The notes under the pieces were generated by a model. That model did no database searches and had not been told where the DNA came from. It worked only from the letters and a program-made list of their open reading frames with translations. The position numbers and the translations under genes are program-made. A DNA stretch of 8,332 nucleotides from Thermoprotei archaeon (GTDB taxonomy: Archaea > Thermoproteota > Thermoprotei > Thermofilales > B15-G2): the NCBI GenBank assembly GCA_003649445.1, contig QMRV01000079.1, positions 1 through 8,332 of the forward strand, in the 5' to 3' direction. Every line of letters begins with the position of its first letter. The stretch's first letter is position 1. This document shows, piece after piece, positions 5,248 through 8,332 of the stretch.

Positions 5248-7580
5248 GACGTGGCACGCCAAATCAGGCTAAGTACCTCTCGCGATTCTCTCTCTAAGTT
5301 CCGGTCGCCCATCTTCCTCGCGAGCCTGATTAGTTGTCTGGCCAATCTCCTCACGTTAGCCAGAACCCCGTAAGCGTCTAAGATGTTGTCATGAGCCTTC
5401 CTCCACTCCTCTATCCTCTCCGGGATTGCTCTCAACTCTCTCCTAATATCCTCTATCACCTCTTGGGGTGGATCCTCATCTCTTTCGGTTTGAGAAGCCA
5501 ATACGGCGAGCTTCCCCCTCGTCTTATCAATAAAGTCGAGTATCTTGTCCACAAACTCATCTAGATCTCTCAGCCTACCGTCAGTTCGCAGAATGCACGT
5601 ATCGATGCCATTGCGAGCCATCTCGTCGAATACCGTGAAAAGTGCATGGTACTTCTTGACCGCTATGTTCCTCCAGGCGACTGGTATGTCCTTTTTCCTG
5701 TAACCCTCTATCAGGTCCTCAGGCTTGTACAGGTAGTAGAGCTCTAGAGGGGTGTTCCTCAGCAGGATGATGGCGAGTGTGGTATTGAGTGTCTTTTTGC
5801 GGTCCCTACCAGCTCTGCCGATTCTCTGGGGTATGCTCTCTAGCATGAAGGGAATGCCTATTGTTGCGACTATGCTCACGCTAGGATAGTCTACGCCGAG
5901 TTCTAGTGTCGAAGTCGATATTAACACTCCTAACCTCCCATTCACAAATTCCCTTTCTATAATCTCTCTGTCTTTCACGTTGGCGTGGTGAAGCTTTACA
6001 TAGTTGTAGATCTCGATAGGTGTGCTGTATGGATCGAATGTGTCCCCCTTCTTCATGTATACCCGGTAATTATATGGATCATCTGGATCTGCGACGATAC
6101 TTGCGTCGAAGTGATCCTTAGGTTCTCGGTAGTAGAGCGTTGCTACCCTGAGCATCTGACTATATATCCGGTAGAGCTCTCTGATGCTGTCTATGAAAAT
6201 AACGCTCTGGAGTCCTCTGTATTTGAAGACTGTGGCTAAGAGTATCGCTAGCTCGTATACGGCGGTCTCCCAGGAGCGCTGTGGGTGTACCGCCATTATG
6301 AGGTAGATCACCTTCTTCTTAGCCCTCTTCTTGCCGGCCTCCACCACCTCGAACTCTCTACCCGGCTCAAGGTCCAGTATGTCCTTCCCGAACTCCTCGG
6401 GCTTCGATATCGTAGCCGAGGAGAGAACGATCATAGGCTCGCCGCCCGAGGCCAGCTTGAGCCTCTTAAGCAGGTACCTAACGTTCCCTCCAAGCAGCGA
6501 CTGGTACACGTGAGCCTCGTCAAGAACTACTATTGACAAGCCTTTGAAGAAGGCGTAATCATGCTCTATTGTCCTGCTAGGAAGCCTGAAGTCGAGCGTC
6601 CAGACATTAGTTATGAGTATGTCAGGCTTCTCGCTCCATATCTGCTCCCGGTAGCCGTATATCCAGTCAAACTTTCTTCCACAGTGCCTGCACCTTATCC
6701 CCTTAAACCCGCTGGCTACGAAGTACTCGAGGCTCCCGTCGCCGTAAGGGCATATAGCGCCTCTGTAAGATGTCCTCGACCTGACATCCCGCTCCCAGGG
6801 GGTCTCGCCGTCGTCTATGCCTATCGTTATCTCTGTGTTTAAGCCCTTTACATGCTTTAAATAGTAGTTTATCCTGTAGAGTATGGCAATGATTTTGTTG
6901 AGCTGATCCCTCTCCAGAGCCTTCCTTGGGTAGACAATGAGAGCTTTTACCCTCTTCTCTCCCTCCCCCCGTAGCTTCGCTTCTACGATCTTAGCTAAGA
7001 TCGGTATCAGGAAGGCGTATGTTTTGCCTCCGGATGTGGGGGCGGTTAATATGTAGGCCCTCTTGTCGCCCTTCAAGAGCGCCTTTATTGCTCTGAGCTG
7101 GAAGTCGGAGAAGCCTGCTATCCTGCCCGGCTCCCTAGGATTGACATCTTTGAACATGGCGTACTTGAGCACTTCATACACTTCTGGATCTACTACGTCC
7201 CTCAAGGCCGCGAAGGGATGGTCGTCGAAACGCGGTATCTCTTCGTCCCTAACGTATACTTTAGCCTCGAGCGGGTACCTGAGGCTACCGTACTCTATTC
7301 TGATGTTAGAAGCCCTATACGCTATGTCGAAGTGAAGCGTCCTGTACCTCTCGTCTCCTACTTTTACTATAAAGCCTCTATCTAAGAGAACTCGGAAGAT
7401 CTCTCCCGCTTCTGTTGGGGACTTAGAGAGGCATGAGGAGATAGTGCCTATAGCCTCATTGTAACTGTACCAGGAGTCCTCAAGACGCTCGTTACTATTA
7501 ACATACTTCCTGTACTCGAGGTCAATAAGCGCGTGATAGGCATTAACAATCTCATCCTCGGTCGGAATGTTCACCACCAT
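5241..7580 (-). CDS. SF2 DEAH helicase of the Lhr/MrfA/DrmA type (COG1205-like)
   Basis: A 779-residue ATP-dependent nucleic-acid helicase. Residues about 40-90 resemble a winged helix (IGTISSCLSKSPTEAGEIF...). Core motifs appear in order: Q-like FSDFQLRAI (157-165), Walker A TAPTSGGKT (179-187), Ia LIVYPRKALERDQ (214-226), II DEAH (354-357), III SSAT (387-390), motif IV region SVIFIDS (459-465) and HHANV (531-535), V STSTLELGVD (555-564), VI QRIGRAGR (585-592). A cysteine patch (C277, C297, C300) lies between motifs Ia and II, like the zinc insert of YprA/DrmA proteins but with one cysteine replaced. The last 170 residues are helical and charged. The DUF1998 domain that usually follows in MrfA is absent; it is encoded by the next gene, 4 bases on. 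The start ATG (7578-7580) lies about 34 bases after a TATA box. The inferred role is the DNA-translocating DrmA-like motor of the defence complex; an MrfA-like repair helicase is the alternative. Confidence 0.88.
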   Translation of the reverse strand: MVVNIPTEDEIVNAYHALIDLEYRKYVNSNERLEDSWYSYNEAIGTISSCLSKSPTEAGEIFRVLLDRGFIVKVGDERYRTLHFDIAYRASNIRIEYGSLRYPLEAKVYVRDEEIPRFDDHPFAALRDVVDPEVYEVLKYAMFKDVNPREPGRIAGFSDFQLRAIKALLKGDKRAYILTAPTSGGKTYAFLIPILAKIVEAKLRGEGEKRVKALIVYPRKALERDQLNKIIAILYRINYYLKHVKGLNTEITIGIDDGETPWERDVRSRTSYRGAICPYGDGSLEYFVASGFKGIRCRHCGRKFDWIYGYREQIWSEKPDILITNVWTLDFRLPSRTIEHDYAFFKGLSIVVLDEAHVYQSLLGGNVRYLLKRLKLASGGEPMIVLSSATISKPEEFGKDILDLEPGREFEVVEAGKKRAKKKVIYLIMAVHPQRSWETAVYELAILLATVFKYRGLQSVIFIDSIRELYRIYSQMLRVATLYYREPKDHFDASIVADPDDPYNYRVYMKKGDTFDPYSTPIEIYNYVKLHHANVKDREIIEREFVNGRLGVLISTSTLELGVDYPSVSIVATIGIPFMLESIPQRIGRAGRDRKKTLNTTLAIILLRNTPLELYYLYKPEDLIEGYRKKDIPVAWRNIAVKKYHALFTVFDEMARNGIDTCILRTDGRLRDLDEFVDKILDFIDKTRGKLAVLASQTERDEDPPQEVIEDIRRELRAIPERIEEWRKAHDNILDAYGVLANVRRLARQLIRLARKMGDRNLERESREVLSLIWRATSG

Positions 7581-7610
7581 ATACTAAATAAGTAATTGTT
7601 CCCGTATTTT

Positions 7611-7617
7611 CTATAAG
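7611..7617. promoter_or_regulatory. Shared TATA box between the DrmA-like helicase and Lhr genes
   Basis: CTATAAG flanked by T- and A-runs lies in the divergent spacer. Its centre (about 7614) is 34 bases from the helicase ATG (7580) and 35 or 53 bases from the candidate Lhr starts (TTG 7649, ATG 7667). Read either way it is a plausible archaeal TATA box, giving a very short leader for the helicase operon. A second AT-rich stretch (7582-7593) is too close to the helicase start to serve it. Confidence 0.4.
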
Positions 7618-7666
7618 TTTTGTGGCCAATATTATATGAGGGCAACAATTGAAGAGTATAGAAGAC

Positions 7667-8332
7667 ATGGGAAGAGGAACTCCCGTGTATCCCTTCACGC
7701 TATTAAATGAAAGGTTACAAGAATGTGTAGCAAGGAAGCTACGCGAGCCGACGGAGATACAAAGGCTCGCGATACCTGAGATCCTCAGAGGCAAGAACGC
7801 TCTACTAATAGCCCCAACAGGCTCTGGGAAGACCGAAGCCGCGCTCTTACCCATACTAGACCTCATCTATAGGAGGTGCCGCGAAGCGGACGGAGTAAAG
7901 CTCGTCTACATTAACCCTCTGAAAGCGCTTACCAGAGACTTGAGGGACAGGATAGAGTACTACGCTACCTCTCTAGGCCTCAAGGTCAGACCCTTGTACG
8001 GCGATGTTGTAAAGACCTACAGGAAGCCGACCCCCGATATAGTGGTAATTACCCCGGAGAGCCTGGAGATAGTCCTCGACTGGTCACCTAAATGGTGGCC
8101 GCACCTAAGGACCGTTAGGTGGGTCATCGTCGACGAGGTACACGAGCTGTTAATGTCGAAGAGGGGCTACCAGCTTCTGGTGCTACTAGAGAGACTCAAG
8201 GAGCTTGCACGAGCGAGGCTTCAGAGGGTAGGTCTTTCAGCCACCGTAGGTGATCCATCAAAAGTAGCAGAGCTACTAGGAGGTTCCGACGGCGATGTTA
8301 AAGTTATAGAGGCAAGCGAGAGGAGGCGCTAC
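7667..8332 (+). CDS. lhr: Lhr-family ATP-dependent helicase, N-terminal part (cut by window end)
   Basis: The frame is open to the last base, giving 222 residues from ATG 7667. Motifs seen are a Q-motif-like REPTEIQRLAIPEIL (about 26-40), Walker A APTGSGKT (49-56), Ia NPLKALTRDL, Ib TPESLE, motif II DEVHEL (156-161), and motif III LSAT (190-193). DEVH followed by EL is characteristic of Lhr proteins, SF2 helicases of archaea and bacteria that unwind or anneal DNA and RNA-DNA hybrids in repair. RecA2 and the Lhr core lie beyond the window. A stop at 7637-7639 limits the start to TTG 7649, ATG 7667 or GTG 7685; ATG 7667 is preferred, though TTG fits the TATA box better. It diverges from the DrmA-like helicase. 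Lhr is usually a stand-alone housekeeping gene, so membership in the defence locus is uncertain. Confidence 0.88.
   Translation, partial: MGRGTPVYPFTLLNERLQECVARKLREPTEIQRLAIPEILRGKNALLIAPTGSGKTEAALLPILDLIYRRCREADGVKLVYINPLKALTRDLRDRIEYYATSLGLKVRPLYGDVVKTYRKPTPDIVVITPESLEIVLDWSPKWWPHLRTVRWVIVDEVHELLMSKRGYQLLVLLERLKELARARLQRVGLSATVGDPSKVAELLGGSDGDVKVIEASERRRY

Noticed and set aside
4938..5297. 119-residue plus-strand open frame across the helicase/DUF1998 junction
   Set aside because: Serine-rich low-complexity translation antisense to two supported genes; no start signal.
5985..6842. Several plus-strand open frames of 60-93 residues inside the helicase gene
   Set aside because: All lie opposite motifs II to V of the helicase and show no independent domain or ribosome binding site.
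682..7580. A Dpd-type 7-deazapurine DNA modification system (which also has helicases and a PLD protein)
   Set aside because: No tRNA-guanine-transglycosylase-like DpdA or other deazapurine genes are present, while a SAM methyltransferase is.
7552..7866. 104-residue minus-strand open frame at the helicase/Lhr spacer
   Set aside because: It is antisense to the Walker A region of Lhr and crosses the divergent promoter; the Lhr frame is the supported one.
1..8332. CRISPR array or insertion sequence
   Set aside because: No regularly spaced repeats of 24-37 bases and no transposase motifs or terminal inverted repeats were seen.

Overview
The window looks like chromosomal DNA of a hyperthermophilic or thermophilic archaeon, most likely a crenarchaeote (Thermoproteota). 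The support is heavy use of AGG/AGA arginine and ATA isoleucine codons, TATA-type promoter boxes close to start codons (leaderless or nearly leaderless genes), GTG and TTG starts, an archaeal-style Shine-Dalgarno (GGGGTGAT) at an internal operon gene, and an Lhr-type helicase with a DEVH box. No RNA gene, CRISPR array, insertion sequence or att site is visible.

Layout. Positions 1-306 (+) hold the end of an unrecognised protein. Positions 303-616 (-) appear to be a decayed small gene with a stop and frameshifts. Positions 682-1104 (-) encode a complete EVE-domain (PUA/YTH-like) protein. Diverging from it, 1161-2636 (+) encode a 491-residue SAM-dependent DNA methyltransferase with an internal zinc ribbon. 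Converging on the methyltransferase, and overlapping its stop by 4 bases, is a two-gene operon on the minus strand: a 779-residue SF2 DEAH helicase (7580-5241), then an 867-residue protein (5236-2633) that joins a DUF1998-like region with a four-cysteine cluster to a C-terminal phospholipase D (HKD) nuclease domain. Diverging from the helicase, 7667-8332 (+) encode the N-terminal part of an Lhr-family helicase cut by the window end.

Interpretation. Helicase + DUF1998 protein + PLD nuclease + DNA methyltransferase is the parts list of the DISARM anti-phage system (DrmA, DrmB, DrmC and a Drm methylase). Here it appears in a compact form: DrmB and DrmC are fused in one polypeptide, the usual class genes drmD/drmE are absent from the window, the methyltransferase is convergent rather than co-directional, and an EVE-domain protein (a family that binds modified bases) shares a promoter region with the methyltransferase. 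I infer a host-marking arm (methyltransferase + EVE) and an effector arm (helicase + DUF1998-PLD). This is an inference from domains and position; no activity can be read from sequence alone.

Regulation. Both divergent intergenic regions (1105-1160 and 7581-7666) contain a single TATAAG box placed about 27-35 bases from the nearest start codon on each side, so each may serve as a two-way promoter. The helicase stop codon lies inside the Shine-Dalgarno of the next gene, which suggests translational coupling.
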